Part shown: positions 48,037-57,727 of the stretch, piece after piece
Layout of the letters: every line of letters begins with the position of its first letter
Numbering within the stretch: position 1 is the first letter of the stretch
Assembly: GCF_014207535.1 (NCBI RefSeq)
Contig: NZ_JACHGK010000001.1
Coordinates: forward strand, 372,001 to 436,000
Length of the DNA: 64,000 nucleotides
Direction of reading: 5' to 3'
Origin: Bacillus benzoevorans
Lineage (GTDB): Bacteria > Bacillota > Bacilli > Bacillales > Cytobacillaceae
Notes under the pieces: model-generated
What the model saw: the letters and a program-made list of their open reading frames with translations, nothing else
The model's database searches: none
Told to the model about the DNA's origin: nothing
Translations under genes and position numbers: made by a program

Positions 48037-48202
48037 CAGAGAAAAGTTTTCCAAGACTGGCGGAAAAACTGCCTTTTATCTTTATTCTTTATGTCGAATC
48101 ATGTACAATGCATAGGGAGAAAAATAATACTAGTATGAGTTATAGTTAAAGCATAAGATATATAGTTCATTGTTTTTAGATGAATTTTTTGGAGGTTTAT
48201 TC

Positions 48203-49510
48203 ATGGCAAATGATGCAGTAAAAGTCATAGGTGCTGGTCTGGCTGGAAGTGAGGCGGCCTGGCAGTTAGCTAAGAGAGGGATAAAGGTCTGTTTATATGA
48301 GATGAGACCGGTCAAACAGACGCCGGCACATCATACAGAGCAATTTGCTGAATTGGTATGCAGCAATTCATTACGTGCCAATTCGCTCACGAACGCGGTC
48401 GGGGTTTTAAAAGAGGAAATGCGGATTCTTGATTCGCTCATTATTCGTGCTGCCGATGAATGTGCTGTACCAGCGGGAGGTGCATTAGCAGTAGACCGTC
48501 ATGAATTTGCAGGACGTGTTACGGAAAGTTTGAAAAGTCATCCAAACATAACCGTCATTAATGAAGAGGTAACAGAAATTCCAGAAGGTGTGACCATCAT
48601 TGCTTCTGGACCATTAACAAGTGAAAAACTGTCAAAAAGAATCATGGATTTGATCGGAGAGGACTATTTATATTTCTACGATGCAGCCGCGCCTATTATT
48701 GAAAAAAGCAGTATCGATTTGAATAAGGTTTATTTAAAGTCACGTTATGATAAGGGAGAAGCGGCATATTTAAACTGTCCGATGACAGAAGAAGAATTTA
48801 ATCGCTTTTATGAGGCCCTTATAACTGCGGAAACAGCAGAGTTAAAAGAGTTTGAAAAGGAAGTCTATTTTGAAGGCTGTATGCCGATAGAGGTAATGGC
48901 TAAACGCGGCAAAAAAACCATGCTCTTTGGACCAATGAAGCCGGTCGGGCTGGAAGACCCGCGAACCGGGAAAAGACCGTTTGCCGTTGTGCAGCTGAGA
49001 CAGGATAATGCAGTAGGAACTTTATATAATATTGTCGGTTTTCAAACGCATCTGAAATGGGGGGCACAAAAGGAAGTACTGCAGCTGATACCAGGACTAG
49101 AACAGGCTGAAGTTGTCCGTTACGGTGTGATGCATCGAAATACGTTTATCAATTCCCCAAAGTCTTTAAAGGCTACTTATCAGTTAAATTCGGAGGAACG
49201 GATATTCTTTGCTGGACAAATGACAGGTGTTGAAGGATATGTTGAGTCAGCAGCAAGTGGTTTGATAGCAGGTATTAATGCGGCCCGGCTTGTCCAAGGA
49301 AAAGCTCCGCTTGAGTTTCCGGGAGAAACATCTATGGGAAGCATGGCTAAATATATTACGGCTGCAGATTCGAAGCACTTTCAGCCGATGAATGCCAACT
49401 TCGGCTTATTTCCTGAATTACCTGTAAGGATAAAAGGGAAAAAGGAAAGATATGAACAGCATGCAAAAAGGGCATTGGATACAATTCAGAAATTTGTGAA
49501 CAGTATGTAA
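48203..49510 (+). CDS. trmFO: Folate-dependent tRNA m5U54 methyltransferase TrmFO
   Basis: FAD- and methylenetetrahydrofolate-dependent enzyme that makes m5U54 in tRNA. FAD motif [19 protein letters not shown] (short form GAGLAG) is near the N-terminus; other family blocks are [25 protein letters not shown] and [18 protein letters not shown]. It is 435 aa, the B. subtilis length. Start: ATG 48203 with GGAGG upstream; an in-frame ATG at 48170 would add 11 residues over the ribosome-binding site. Confidence 0.96.
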   Translation: MANDAVKVIGAGLAGSEAAWQLAKRGIKVCLYEMRPVKQTPAHHTEQFAELVCSNSLRANSLTNAVGVLKEEMRILDSLIIRAADECAVPAGGALAVDRHEFAGRVTESLKSHPNITVINEEVTEIPEGVTIIASGPLTSEKLSKRIMDLIGEDYLYFYDAAAPIIEKSSIDLNKVYLKSRYDKGEAAYLNCPMTEEEFNRFYEALITAETAELKEFEKEVYFEGCMPIEVMAKRGKKTMLFGPMKPVGLEDPRTGKRPFAVVQLRQDNAVGTLYNIVGFQTHLKWGAQKEVLQLIPGLEQAEVVRYGVMHRNTFINSPKSLKATYQLNSEERIFFAGQMTGVEGYVESAASGLIAGINAARLVQGKAPLEFPGETSMGSMAKYITAADSKHFQPMNANFGLFPELPVRIKGKKERYEQHAKRALDTIQKFVNSM

Positions 49511-49518
49511 TCTTGTTG

Positions 49519-49548
49519 TTGCAATCTCTTTGATTATGTTATGATAAT
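49519..49548 (+). promoter_or_regulatory. Probable sigma-A promoter of the codV-clpQ-clpY-codY operon
   Basis: TTGCAA (49519-49524), 18-base spacer, GATAAT (49543-49548), 23 bases before the xerC GTG. Confidence 0.5.
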
Positions 49549-49571
49549 GGTATCATGCGGGGGGAGCTCAA

Positions 49572-50474
49572 GTGAACATTGATGTAAACATTTTATTAAA
49601 ATCATTTATTGAATATTTACAAATTGAGAGAAATTATTCACAATATACAATTGAGTCCTATCAGCATGATATCAATGAATTTTTTTTGTTCATGAATGAG
49701 CAAAAGATTGCAAGTCTCACTGAAGTTACCTATGCCGATATTCGGATCTATTTAACCTTACTTTATAAAAAGAATCTGGCCAGGAAAACAGTGTCCAGAA
49801 AAATATCCAGTTTACGGAGTTTTTATAACTATATGCTTAGGGAAAAACTACTGACTGACAATCCTTTTTCCCTTGTAACGATGCCAAAAATTGAAAAAAG
49901 ACTCCCTGATTTTTTTTATGGGGACGAAATGAAGCAGTTATTTGCAGCCTGCGAGACGGATACATCATTGGGGTTAAGGAATTACGCATTGTTAGAGTTA
50001 TTATATGCAACTGGAATTCGTGTAGGTGAATGCAGCGGTTTACGTTTAAAGGATGTGGATTTCTTTTTGTCCACGATTCTCGTTCATGGGAAAGGACAAA
50101 AGGAAAGATATGTTCCTTTCGGCTCTTTCGCACACGATGCCCTGGAAAAATACATACAAAACGGACGTCGCCTATTAATGAAAAATCATGATTCCCATGA
50201 CTTTTTCTTTGTGAATTTTCGCGGTGGACCATTAACTGCCAGAGGGATAAGAGTAATCTTAAATAAAATAATTGAGGATTCATCATTAAAAGGAAAAATA
50301 CATCCCCATATGCTGCGGCACACCTTTGCGACCCATTTGCTTGAAAATGGGGCTGATATGAGAACTGTTCAAGAACTGTTAGGGCATGCTAATCTTTCCT
50401 CAACACAGGTTTATACACATGTAACCAATGAATATTTAAGAAGGTCCTACATGAATCACCACCCGCGAGCATAA
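49572..50474 (+). CDS. xerC: Tyrosine recombinase XerC (CodV)
   Basis: Resolves chromosome dimers at dif with XerD. A SAM-like N-terminal domain (1-90) precedes the catalytic domain with R150, K174, H246 and R249 (HPHMLRHTF), H272 and nucleophile Y281 (TQVYTHV). It is 300 aa from a GTG with GGGGGGAG upstream. It heads the codV-clpQ-clpY-codY cluster, the known Bacillus arrangement. It is a core gene, not a mobile-element integrase. Confidence 0.94.
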   Translation: MNIDVNILLKSFIEYLQIERNYSQYTIESYQHDINEFFLFMNEQKIASLTEVTYADIRIYLTLLYKKNLARKTVSRKISSLRSFYNYMLREKLLTDNPFSLVTMPKIEKRLPDFFYGDEMKQLFAACETDTSLGLRNYALLELLYATGIRVGECSGLRLKDVDFFLSTILVHGKGQKERYVPFGSFAHDALEKYIQNGRRLLMKNHDSHDFFFVNFRGGPLTARGIRVILNKIIEDSSLKGKIHPHMLRHTFATHLLENGADMRTVQELLGHANLSSTQVYTHVTNEYLRRSYMNHHPRA

Positions 50475-50532
50475 TGAAGAAATGATAGAATTATTGGGCT
50501 TAAAATAAATGTTCGGAAAAGGAGGAGCTTTG

Positions 50533-51075
50533 ATGGGTCAATTTCATGCAACTACCATATTTGCCATACATCATAATGGGAAATGTGCCATGGCTGGTGA
50601 CGGTCAAGTAACAATGGGGAATGCCGTTGTGATGAAACATACTGCAAGAAAAGTCAGAAAGCTGTTTAATGGAAGAGTAGTGGCAGGTTTTGCTGGTTCA
50701 GTTGCCGATGCTTTTACCTTATTTGAATTGTTTGAAGGAAAACTGGAGGAATTTAATGGCAACCTGCAGCGTGCTGCCGTTGAATTGGCGAAACTCTGGA
50801 GAAGTGATAAAGTATTACGGCAGCTTGAGGCAATGCTTATTGTCATGGATGTGAATAATCTTTTGCTGATTTCAGGAACCGGGGAAGTCATTGAGCCGGA
50901 TGATGGTATTTTAACCATTGGTTCAGGCGGCAATTATGCGCTGGCGGCCGGACGTTCTTTAAAACGATTTGCCGGAGATCAATTATCAGCGAAAGAAATT
51001 GCCAAAGCTTCCCTTGAAATTGCTTCTGAAATTTGTGTTTATACGAACAATAATATCATTGTGGAAGAACTGTAG
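50533..51075 (+). CDS. hslV: HslV/ClpQ protease subunit
   Basis: Proteasome-like peptidase chamber of the HslUV (CodWX) protease. Motifs [34 protein letters not shown] and [12 protein letters not shown]; 180 aa. Start: ATG 50533 (MGQFHATT) with AAAAGGAGG upstream. Residue 2 is Gly, not the Ser reported as the N-terminal nucleophile in B. subtilis ClpQ, so the active residue may be a Thr exposed by trimming before ATT. It is followed by hslU after 11 bases. Confidence 0.95.
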   Translation: MGQFHATTIFAIHHNGKCAMAGDGQVTMGNAVVMKHTARKVRKLFNGRVVAGFAGSVADAFTLFELFEGKLEEFNGNLQRAAVELAKLWRSDKVLRQLEAMLIVMDVNNLLLISGTGEVIEPDDGILTIGSGGNYALAAGRSLKRFAGDQLSAKEIAKASLEIASEICVYTNNNIIVEEL

Positions 51076-51086
51076 AGGGAGGAGCC

Positions 51087-52499
51087 ATGGATATGTCAAA
51101 GAGTTTAACTTTAACCCCAAAACAAATCGTGGAGCGCCTAGATCAATTTATTATTGGCCAAAAGGATGCTAAAAAGGCAGTTGCAGTAGCGCTTCGCAAT
51201 CGTTACCGCCGCAGTTTGCTCGATGAAAACATTCGTGATGAAATAAGCCCGAAAAACATATTAATGATCGGACCGACTGGTGTAGGTAAAACGGAGATTG
51301 CCCGTCGGATAGCAAAGCTAGTTCAGGCTCCTTTTGTAAAAGTGGAAGCGACAAAATTTACGGAAGTCGGCTACGTCGGTCGTGATGTTGAGTCAATGGT
51401 AAGAGATCTTGTTGAAACATCTGTTCGACTGGTAAAGGAAGAAAAAATGCTTAGCGTTAAAGAACTTGCAGAGGCAAATGCAAACCGCCGTTTAGTGGAT
51501 TTGCTTGCTCCATCCAATAAAAAGGCCACTGCGATGAAAAATCCGTTGGAAATGCTTTTTGGGGGCGGAAATGGGCAGGATGCACAGGAAAGTAATTCAT
51601 CAGATGATCAGAACCAGCAGGAAAAAAGAAAGATCGTAAAAGAAAAACTGGCATTCGGTGAATTAGAAAATGAGCTGGTGACTGTTGAGGTAGAGGAGCA
51701 GACTCCTTCTATGTTTGACATGCTGCAAGGATCCGGTATGGAACAAATGGGACTGAATATGCAGGATATGCTTGGAAGCCTGGTTCCTAAAAAGCGGAAA
51801 AAGCGGAAATTAACGGTTCAGGAAGCCCGTAAAATACTTACCCAAGAAGAAGCGCAAAAGCTGATTGATATGGACGAAGTAACACAGGAGGCAGTTTCCA
51901 GGGCTGAGCAGTCCGGTATTATTTTCATAGATGAGATTGATAAAATAGCGAGCAAAAATAGCGGCGGTTCATCAGTTGATGTTTCCCGTGAGGGAGTACA
52001 GCGGGATATCCTGCCAGTTGTTGAGGGTTCAACTGTTGTAACAAAATATGGTTCAGTTAAAACCGATCATATTTTATTTATTGCTGCGGGTGCCTTTCAT
52101 ATCGCGAAGCCGTCTGACTTGATTCCTGAATTACAGGGCAGGTTTCCAATTCGGGTTGAATTAACGAAACTTACGACAGATGATTTTGTTAAAATCTTAG
52201 TCGAACCAGATAATGCCCTAATTAAACAATATCAGGCATTATTGGCAACGGAAAGTATACAAATTGAATTTTCTGACGATGCTATACGTAAGATAGCAGA
52301 AGTAGCCTTTGAAGTAAACCAAAATACAGATAATATTGGGGCAAGAAGATTGCATACCATCTTAGAAAAGCTTCTCGAGGATTTATCCTTTGAAGCACCA
52401 GAAATAACACTGGAGAAAATTACGATTACGCCTCAGTATGTAGAAGAAAAACTGGATGCCATATCTAAAAATAAAGATTTAAGTCAATTTATTTTATAA
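51087..52499 (+). CDS. hslU: HslU/ClpY unfoldase ATPase
   Basis: AAA+ unfoldase that feeds HslV. Walker A GPTGVGKT (62-69), the GYVGRDVE pore motif, an inserted I domain (about 110-245), Walker [11 protein letters not shown], and the conserved C-terminal tail that docks in HslV (LSQFIL). It is 470 aa. ATG 51087 and ATG 51093 both fit the GGGAGGAG ribosome-binding site; the first is given. Confidence 0.96.
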   Translation: MDMSKSLTLTPKQIVERLDQFIIGQKDAKKAVAVALRNRYRRSLLDENIRDEISPKNILMIGPTGVGKTEIARRIAKLVQAPFVKVEATKFTEVGYVGRDVESMVRDLVETSVRLVKEEKMLSVKELAEANANRRLVDLLAPSNKKATAMKNPLEMLFGGGNGQDAQESNSSDDQNQQEKRKIVKEKLAFGELENELVTVEVEEQTPSMFDMLQGSGMEQMGLNMQDMLGSLVPKKRKKRKLTVQEARKILTQEEAQKLIDMDEVTQEAVSRAEQSGIIFIDEIDKIASKNSGGSSVDVSREGVQRDILPVVEGSTVVTKYGSVKTDHILFIAAGAFHIAKPSDLIPELQGRFPIRVELTKLTTDDFVKILVEPDNALIKQYQALLATESIQIEFSDDAIRKIAEVAFEVNQNTDNIGARRLHTILEKLLEDLSFEAPEITLEKITITPQYVEEKLDAISKNKDLSQFIL

Positions 52500-52529
52500 T
52501 TTTGTCATAATGGTAAGTAAAAGGTAGAA

Positions 52530-52544
52530 AATTTTCTAAAAAGG
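52530..52544 (+). promoter_or_regulatory. Candidate CodY box upstream of codY
   Basis: AATTTTCTAAAAAGG matches the CodY motif AATTTTCWGAAAATT at 12 of 15 positions and overlaps a 12-bp palindrome, AGAAAATTTTCT. It lies just upstream of the codY promoter, so autoregulation is possible. Confidence 0.5.
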
Positions 52545-52545
52545 C

Positions 52546-52574
52546 TGTAATTACGCAGAAAATAGATATATAAT
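52546..52574 (+). promoter_or_regulatory. Possible sigma-A promoter of codY
   Basis: Consensus TATAAT (52569-52574) with a weak TGTAAT (52546-52551) 17 bases upstream. It would add codY-only transcription to read-through from codV. Confidence 0.45.
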
Positions 52575-52607
52575 ATTTGGGGCTCTAGAAATAGGAGGAA
52601 AAAAGGA

Positions 52608-53387
52608 ATGGATTTACTATCAAAAACAAGAAAGATTAATGCCATGCTGCAAAAGACAGCAGGTAAAGCGGTAAACTTTAAGGAAATGGCTGAAACAATG
52701 AGTGAAGTCATTGATTCCAATGTATTTGTTCTTAGCAGACGCGGCAAATTACTGGGTTATGCGGTAAATCAGCAAGTGGAAAATGATCGAATGAAAAAAA
52801 TGATTGAGGACCGCCAATTCCCTGAAGAATATACAAATAACCTATTAAATTTAAATGAAACGACTCCTAATATTGGAATCGATAGTGAATATTCAGCATT
52901 TCCAACCGAAAATAAAGGACTCTTTGCTTCTGGTCTGACAACAGTTGTTCCAATTAGCGGCGGAGGAGATCGTTTGGGTACATTAATTTTATCCAGATTA
53001 GAATCACAATTTAATGATGATGATTTGCTTCTCGCAGAATACGGTGCAACCGTTGTTGGAATGGAAATTCTGCACGAGAAAGCAGGGGAAATTGAAGGGG
53101 AAGCCCGCAGCAAAGCGGTTGTACAAATGGCAATCAGCTCATTATCATACAGTGAACTGGAAGCTATTGAGCACATTTTTGAAGAATTGAATGGAAATGA
53201 AGGTCTGCTTGTTGCTTCGAAAATTGCGGATCGAGTTGGGATTACCCGTTCTGTTATTGTTAATGCCCTGCGTAAACTTGAAAGTGCCGGCGTTATTGAA
53301 TCTCGTTCTTTAGGAATGAAAGGAACTTATATTAAAGTATTAAATGATAAGTTCTTACTAGAATTAGAAAAGCTAAAAACAAACTAA
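52608..53387 (+). CDS. codY: Global GTP- and branched-chain-amino-acid-sensing repressor CodY
   Basis: 259 aa. The N-terminal GAF domain binds isoleucine, leucine and valine (about 1-155, with [19 protein letters not shown]). The C-terminal winged helix (about 185-259) contains [29 protein letters not shown], one of the most conserved stretches in Firmicutes, and the GTP-linked motif. It represses nutrient-acquisition, competence and motility genes, including the flagellar operon that starts just downstream in B. subtilis. AGGAGG precedes the ATG. Confidence 0.98.
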   Translation: MDLLSKTRKINAMLQKTAGKAVNFKEMAETMSEVIDSNVFVLSRRGKLLGYAVNQQVENDRMKKMIEDRQFPEEYTNNLLNLNETTPNIGIDSEYSAFPTENKGLFASGLTTVVPISGGGDRLGTLILSRLESQFNDDDLLLAEYGATVVGMEILHEKAGEIEGEARSKAVVQMAISSLSYSELEAIEHIFEELNGNEGLLVASKIADRVGITRSVIVNALRKLESAGVIESRSLGMKGTYIKVLNDKFLLELEKLKTN

Positions 53388-53400
53388 AACTTTTTTCATA

Positions 53401-53434
53401 AAGGCTAGCCAGAAATGGTTAGCTTATTTTTTTT
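53401..53434 (+). terminator. Rho-independent terminator after codY
   Basis: GCTAGCCA (53404-53411), loop GAAA, TGGTTAGC (53416-53423, one wobble), then a long T-run. It separates the codV operon from the flagellar operon. Confidence 0.85.
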
Positions 53435-53469
53435 GCCTTTTAAGCGGGTTCTGTATATTAGTATAATAT

Positions 53470-53485
53470 GTTCTGTATAGAGAAC
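53470..53485 (+). repeat. Imperfect 16-bp palindrome in the codY-flgB gap
   Basis: GTTCTGTATAGAGAAC is symmetric except at one base pair. A partial copy, GTTCTGTATA, lies just upstream, with TATAAT between them. A regulator site is possible; no known regulator is assigned. Confidence 0.45.
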
Positions 53486-53576
53486 GATAAAATTCGACAA
53501 ACAGAAAAATCGTCTGATAAGGAAATATTTATTACCTAAAATGAAAAATGTAATAAAATAGCAATAAGTTAAATGG

Positions 53577-53605
53577 GTCTAAATGACTAATTTGCTTGTT
53601 ATAAT
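53577..53605 (+). promoter_or_regulatory. Likely fla/che promoter, extended -10
   Basis: TGTTATAAT (53597-53605) is a consensus extended -10, TGnTATAAT. The -35 region (53577-53582) is poor, as is usual for extended -10 promoters. It lies 245 bases before flgB. Confidence 0.55.
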
Positions 53606-53850
53606 CAGAGTGTATTTTGGTAATTTAAGTGAAAAAACTTTCTTAAATCTGCTTATATCAAGGGTTATAGTAAAGTTAGAGCATTATTTTTGATAAAACA
53701 GTACTATTGTCATAGTAAAAACAACGCAACTGCCATAGACATATAATTACAAATTCATTACAATTAATTTGTATGATATATTCGTCTTTATTCTGCATTT
53801 TTCTACAAAAATATTCATATATATTATTATATTAATATAGAGGTGTACTG

Positions 53851-54246
53851 ATGAATCTTTTTTCGGGAACGATTTCCAGCCTTGAACATGCACTCAACTA
53901 TTCGTCAACAAAACAAAAAGTGATCTCGCAAAATATTGCAAACGTTGATACGCCAAATTATAAAGCGAAGGGTGTAAGTTTCAAATCAGCCCTGCAAGAG
54001 GCTTTGGGAGACACAATTGATACATACCGTACTGATAAAAGGCATTTTGCTTTTCAAAAGCATTCTGCAGCTTCAGCAGTGATTGAAAATAAAAACCAGG
54101 TTTCCTATAACGAAAATGGAAACAGTGTTGATATTGATCAGGAAATGGCTGATCTGGCTTCAAATCAAATCTACTATAATGCCTTAACTGAAAGAATAAG
54201 CGGGAAATTTTCGACTTTGCAAAATGTGATTAGAGGTGGGAAGTAA
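53851..54246 (+). CDS. flgB: Flagellar basal-body rod protein FlgB
   Basis: 131 aa proximal rod subunit. The N-terminal rod motif ISQNIANVDTPNYKAKGVSF is typical, and a C-terminal helix follows. GAGGTG lies upstream. First gene of the operon; its stop overlaps the flgC start (TAATG). It is exported by the flagellar type III system without a cleaved signal. Confidence 0.96.
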   Translation: MNLFSGTISSLEHALNYSSTKQKVISQNIANVDTPNYKAKGVSFKSALQEALGDTIDTYRTDKRHFAFQKHSAASAVIENKNQVSYNENGNSVDIDQEMADLASNQIYYNALTERISGKFSTLQNVIRGGK

Positions 54247-54704
54247 TGTCTATTTTTCATAGTATGAATACCACCGCGTCTGCATTGACTGCTCAGCGGC
54301 TTCGTATGGACGTCGTTTCATCGAATATGGCCAATGCAGATACGACACGTGCGAAACAAGTGGACGGGAAATGGATGCCTTACAGCCGCAAAATGGTGGT
54401 CATGGAACCAAAGGAAAGCCAATTTTCCAATCTGCTGCAAAAAGCAATGAACACTGGGGGAAATCAAGGTGCAGGAAATGGTGTTAAAGTGACCAAAATT
54501 ATTGAGGATGATACACCTCCTCAGATGGTATACGATCCGGAGCATCCGGATGCAAATGAAGACGGGTATGTGCAAATGCCGAATGTAGATCCGTTAAAGG
54601 AAATGGTCGATCTTATGAGTGCAACTCGCTCTTATGAAGCAAATGTGACAGTATTCAACGCTTCAAAAAGCATGCTGATGAAAGCACTGGAAATTGGAAA
54701 GTAA
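54246..54704 (+). CDS. flgC: Flagellar basal-body rod protein FlgC
   Basis: 152 aa rod subunit. N-terminal motif ALTAQRLRMDVVSSNMANADTT and C-terminal motif VDPLKEMVDLMSATRSYEANVTVFNASKSM are shared with FlgB/FlgE family rod proteins. Overlaps flgB; fliE follows after 14 bases. Confidence 0.96.
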   Translation: MSIFHSMNTTASALTAQRLRMDVVSSNMANADTTRAKQVDGKWMPYSRKMVVMEPKESQFSNLLQKAMNTGGNQGAGNGVKVTKIIEDDTPPQMVYDPEHPDANEDGYVQMPNVDPLKEMVDLMSATRSYEANVTVFNASKSMLMKALEIGK

Positions 54705-54718
54705 AGGCGGGATAAGAA

Positions 54719-55024
54719 TTGAGTCATATCTTTTTATCACCAGTAACAAATTCATTAAATATACAAAAAACGAATGGGCCGGCTGTTAGTCCATTTGCAG
54801 CACAAAAGAGTTTCTCGTCTTTTCTCAAGGATTCAATCGAGAAAGTCAATCAAACACAGATAGAGTCAGATAAATTAACAGAAAAGCTAATCTCAGGACA
54901 GGAAGTTGATTTACATCAGGTAATGATTGCAGCACAAAAAGCCAGTATCACAACTCAATTAACATTGGAAATAAGGAATAAAGCTGTAGAAGCATATCAG
55001 GAAATGATGAGAATGCAAGTTTAA
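54719..55024 (+). CDS. fliE: Flagellar hook-basal body protein FliE
   Basis: 101 aa adaptor between MS ring and rod. The family C-terminus is clear: LHQVMIAAQKASITTQLTLEIRNKAVEAYQEMMRMQV (recognised as the VMIAAQKA and EAYQEMMRMQ blocks). Start is a TTG with AGGCGGG upstream. 67 bases separate it from fliF. Confidence 0.95.
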   Translation: MSHIFLSPVTNSLNIQKTNGPAVSPFAAQKSFSSFLKDSIEKVNQTQIESDKLTEKLISGQEVDLHQVMIAAQKASITTQLTLEIRNKAVEAYQEMMRMQV

Positions 55025-55091
55025 GAGAGAGTGTGGTGAGTTCAGCGGTTATTAGCTGCAAACGAATCAGATCTATAACCGGGGGATTATC

Positions 55092-56693
55092 ATGAATGAG
55101 TCGTTACAAAAAATTGTATCACCAATAAAAGAATACTGGACAAGCCGTTCCATAAAACAGCGCATCATGATGATTTCTTCATCTGTACTTATTATCATAG
55201 CTGCAGCAGTGATTACTTTCTTCATGACAAGGACAACACTGGTTCCACTATATAGTAACCTCACACCTTCTGAAACAGGGTCGATAAAAGAGAATCTGGA
55301 TGGCAGGGGAATTGAATCGGAAATAGCTGATGGAGGTACAACGATAAAGGTTCCTGATGATCTGGCAGATACGTTGAAAGTGGAGCTTGCCGCAGAAGGA
55401 TTGCCAAAGTCGGGGAGTATTGATTATTCATTTTTCAGCCAAAATGCCGGAATCGGCACAACGGAAAATGAATTTAAGGTGTTAAAACTTGATGCCATGC
55501 AGACGGAATTAGCGAATTTGATAAAAGGAATTGATGGGATTACTGATGCAAAGGTTATGATTAATCTTCCGCAAACAGGAATATTCGTCAGTGATCAGAC
55601 CCAGGAAGCATCAGCGTCCATTGTCCTTAATACAAAACCGGGCTACCAATTTGAACATAATCAGATAAAAGCTCTTTATCAATTGGTCTCTAAAAGTGTT
55701 CCCAATCTGCCCACAGATAATATCGTCATCATGAACCAGAACTTTGAGTATTTTGATCTGGAAAATAACAATAATCTAACTGGTTCAGTTTACGCGAATC
55801 AACAAGGGATAAAAAAAGAAATAGAACGTGATGTGCAGCGGCAGGTTCAAAATATGCTGGGGACGCTGATGGGGCAGGATAAAGTAGTAGTGAGTGTTAC
55901 GGCTGATATTGATTTTACCCAGGAAAACCGTGAGGAAAATCTCGTGACACCAGTGGATAAAGAAAATATGGAAGGCATTGCGATCAGCGCGCAAAAAATT
56001 TCGGAAACATTTACTGGAGAAAACGCTCAAGCCGGCGGTCCACCGCAAACAGAAACCCCTGCTGATACTGCAGATTCCCAATATTTAAAAGGAGACACGG
56101 GAACGGGGAACGGTGATTATGAAAAAGTCGACGACACGATTAACTATGAAGTAAATCGAATTCGCAAAGAAATCGTCGAAAGCCCTTATAAGATAAGGGA
56201 TCTCGGAATTCAGGTTATGGTGGAGCCTCCTAAAGCAAATAATGAAAATTCACTGCCGCAGGCGCGGGTCGATGATATCGAGAATATCCTTTCTACCATT
56301 GTTAGAACTTCGATTGATAAAGATGAAAATACTCAATTAACCGATGAAGATATTAAACAGAAAATCGCCATTACGGTTCAACCGTTTAATGGGAAAATGG
56401 CGCTTGATAATCAGGCTGACTCCTCTGCAGTCCCTTGGTGGCTTTATGCAATAGGCGGGGCTGTGATTGCAGTATTAGGAGTACTAGCCTTTATGTGGCT
56501 TCGCTCACGTAGAAAATATGTTGAGGAAGATGAAGAAGTTTATGAAGATTTGGGACAGCTGCCTGATATTCCGGATGTCAATGATGACCGTGAAACAGAA
56601 AACAGTATCAGGAAAAAGCAATTAGAAAAAATGGCTAAAGAAAAACCGGAGGAATTTGCTAAGCTGTTACGGACGTGGATTGCTGACGATTAA
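55092..56693 (+). CDS. fliF: Flagellar MS-ring protein FliF
   Basis: 533 aa. Two membrane segments (about 24-44 and 447-468) enclose the periplasm-facing ring-building motifs, with YSNLTPSETGSIKENLDGRGI and NKPGYQFEHNQIKALYQLVSKSVPNL-type blocks (second shown as IKALYQLVSKSV). The C-terminal tail, LEKMAKEKPEEFAKLLRTWI, binds FliG. GGGGGA precedes the ATG. Confidence 0.96.
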   Translation: MNESLQKIVSPIKEYWTSRSIKQRIMMISSSVLIIIAAAVITFFMTRTTLVPLYSNLTPSETGSIKENLDGRGIESEIADGGTTIKVPDDLADTLKVELAAEGLPKSGSIDYSFFSQNAGIGTTENEFKVLKLDAMQTELANLIKGIDGITDAKVMINLPQTGIFVSDQTQEASASIVLNTKPGYQFEHNQIKALYQLVSKSVPNLPTDNIVIMNQNFEYFDLENNNNLTGSVYANQQGIKKEIERDVQRQVQNMLGTLMGQDKVVVSVTADIDFTQENREENLVTPVDKENMEGIAISAQKISETFTGENAQAGGPPQTETPADTADSQYLKGDTGTGNGDYEKVDDTINYEVNRIRKEIVESPYKIRDLGIQVMVEPPKANNENSLPQARVDDIENILSTIVRTSIDKDENTQLTDEDIKQKIAITVQPFNGKMALDNQADSSAVPWWLYAIGGAVIAVLGVLAFMWLRSRRKYVEEDEEVYEDLGQLPDIPDVNDDRETENSIRKKQLEKMAKEKPEEFAKLLRTWIADD

Positions 56694-56710
56694 TTAAGAG
56701 GTGGTTAAGG

Positions 56711-57727
56711 TTGGTAAGGAAAGATCAAAAGGAATTAAGCGGGAAGCAAAAGGCAGCCATTCTGCTTATCTCCCTTGGTCCAGATGTTTCAGCATCTGTT
56801 TATAAGCATTTAAGTGAAGAGGAAATTGAAAAACTTACTTTAGAGATTTCCGGTGTAAAAAAAGTAAATTCACAGGCAAAAGAAGATGTTGTGGAAGAAT
56901 TTCATCAAATTGCTTTGGCACAGGACTATATTGCTCAAGGCGGTATTGGTTATGCCAAAACAGTGCTGGAAAAAGCTCTTGGTGAAGAACAAGCCTCCGT
57001 TATCTTAAACCGGCTTACGTCTTCATTACAAATACGTCCTTTTGACTTTGCCCGAAAAGCGGATCCAACGCAAATCTTTAACTTTATTCAAAATGAGCAT
57101 CCTCAGACTATTGCACTTATCCTTTCTTATTTGGATGCTCCGCAGGCTGGACAAATTCTCTCTGAACTGCCTCAGGAAATGCAGGCGGATATTGCCAGAA
57201 GGATAGCGGTCATGGATAGCACAGCACCGGAAATTATCAATGAAGTGGAACAGATATTGGAACGAAAGCTATCGGCAACTGTTTCGCAGGATTATACGCA
57301 AACAGGCGGCATTGAGGCAGTCGTAGAAGTTCTGAATGGCGTTGACAGAACTACTGAACGAACCATTTTGGACGCCCTGGAAATACAGGATCCGGAACTT
57401 GCTGAAGAAATTAAAAAGAGGATGTTTGTCTTTGAAGATATTGTGACGTTAGATAATCGGGGAATCCAGCGAATTATCCGTGATTGTGAAAATGAAGATC
57501 TATTATTATCCTTAAAGGTTTCCAGTGAAGAAGTGAAGGAAATTATCTTTAAAAATATGTCGTCCCGTATGGTTGAAACCTTCAAAGAAGAGCTAGAGTA
57601 TATGGGTCCTGTACGTTTGCGTGACGTAGAAGATGCTCAATCCAGGATAGTGGCCGTTATTCGCCGCTTAGAAGAATCTGGTGAAATCGTCATAGCCCGC
57701 GGTGGAGGAGATGATATCATTGTCTAG
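56711..57727 (+). CDS. fliG: Flagellar motor switch protein FliG
   Basis: 338 aa. Torque-generating switch subunit with the N domain (SGKQKAAILLISLGPDVSAS) bound to FliF, the middle EHPQTIALILSYL motif, and the C domain with charged residues VTLDNRGIQRIIRDCENEDL. TTG start with GAGGTGG upstream. Its end overlaps the fliH start. Confidence 0.96.
   Translation: MVRKDQKELSGKQKAAILLISLGPDVSASVYKHLSEEEIEKLTLEISGVKKVNSQAKEDVVEEFHQIALAQDYIAQGGIGYAKTVLEKALGEEQASVILNRLTSSLQIRPFDFARKADPTQIFNFIQNEHPQTIALILSYLDAPQAGQILSELPQEMQADIARRIAVMDSTAPEIINEVEQILERKLSATVSQDYTQTGGIEAVVEVLNGVDRTTERTILDALEIQDPELAEEIKKRMFVFEDIVTLDNRGIQRIIRDCENEDLLLSLKVSSEEVKEIIFKNMSSRMVETFKEELEYMGPVRLRDVEDAQSRIVAVIRRLEESGEIVIARGGGDDIIV

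Larger units (their letters stand above)
53388..53850 (+). other. codY-flgB intergenic region (463 bases)
   Basis: Very AT-rich with no credible gene. It holds the codY terminator, a GTTCTGTATAGAGAAC palindrome, an extended -10 promoter for the flagellar operon, and a long A/T-rich leader of about 245 bases. A weak CodY-like stretch lies near 53798-53812. No sigma-D site (TAAA-N15-GCCGATAT) was recognised. Confidence 0.7.

Noticed and set aside
49572..50474. Tyrosine recombinase as sign of an integrated element
   Set aside because: It is the core xerC/codV gene in its normal place next to clpQ-clpY-codY.
53796..53815. CodY box ahead of flgB
   Set aside because: Only about 10 of 15 matches in a very AT-rich stretch, no better than chance.
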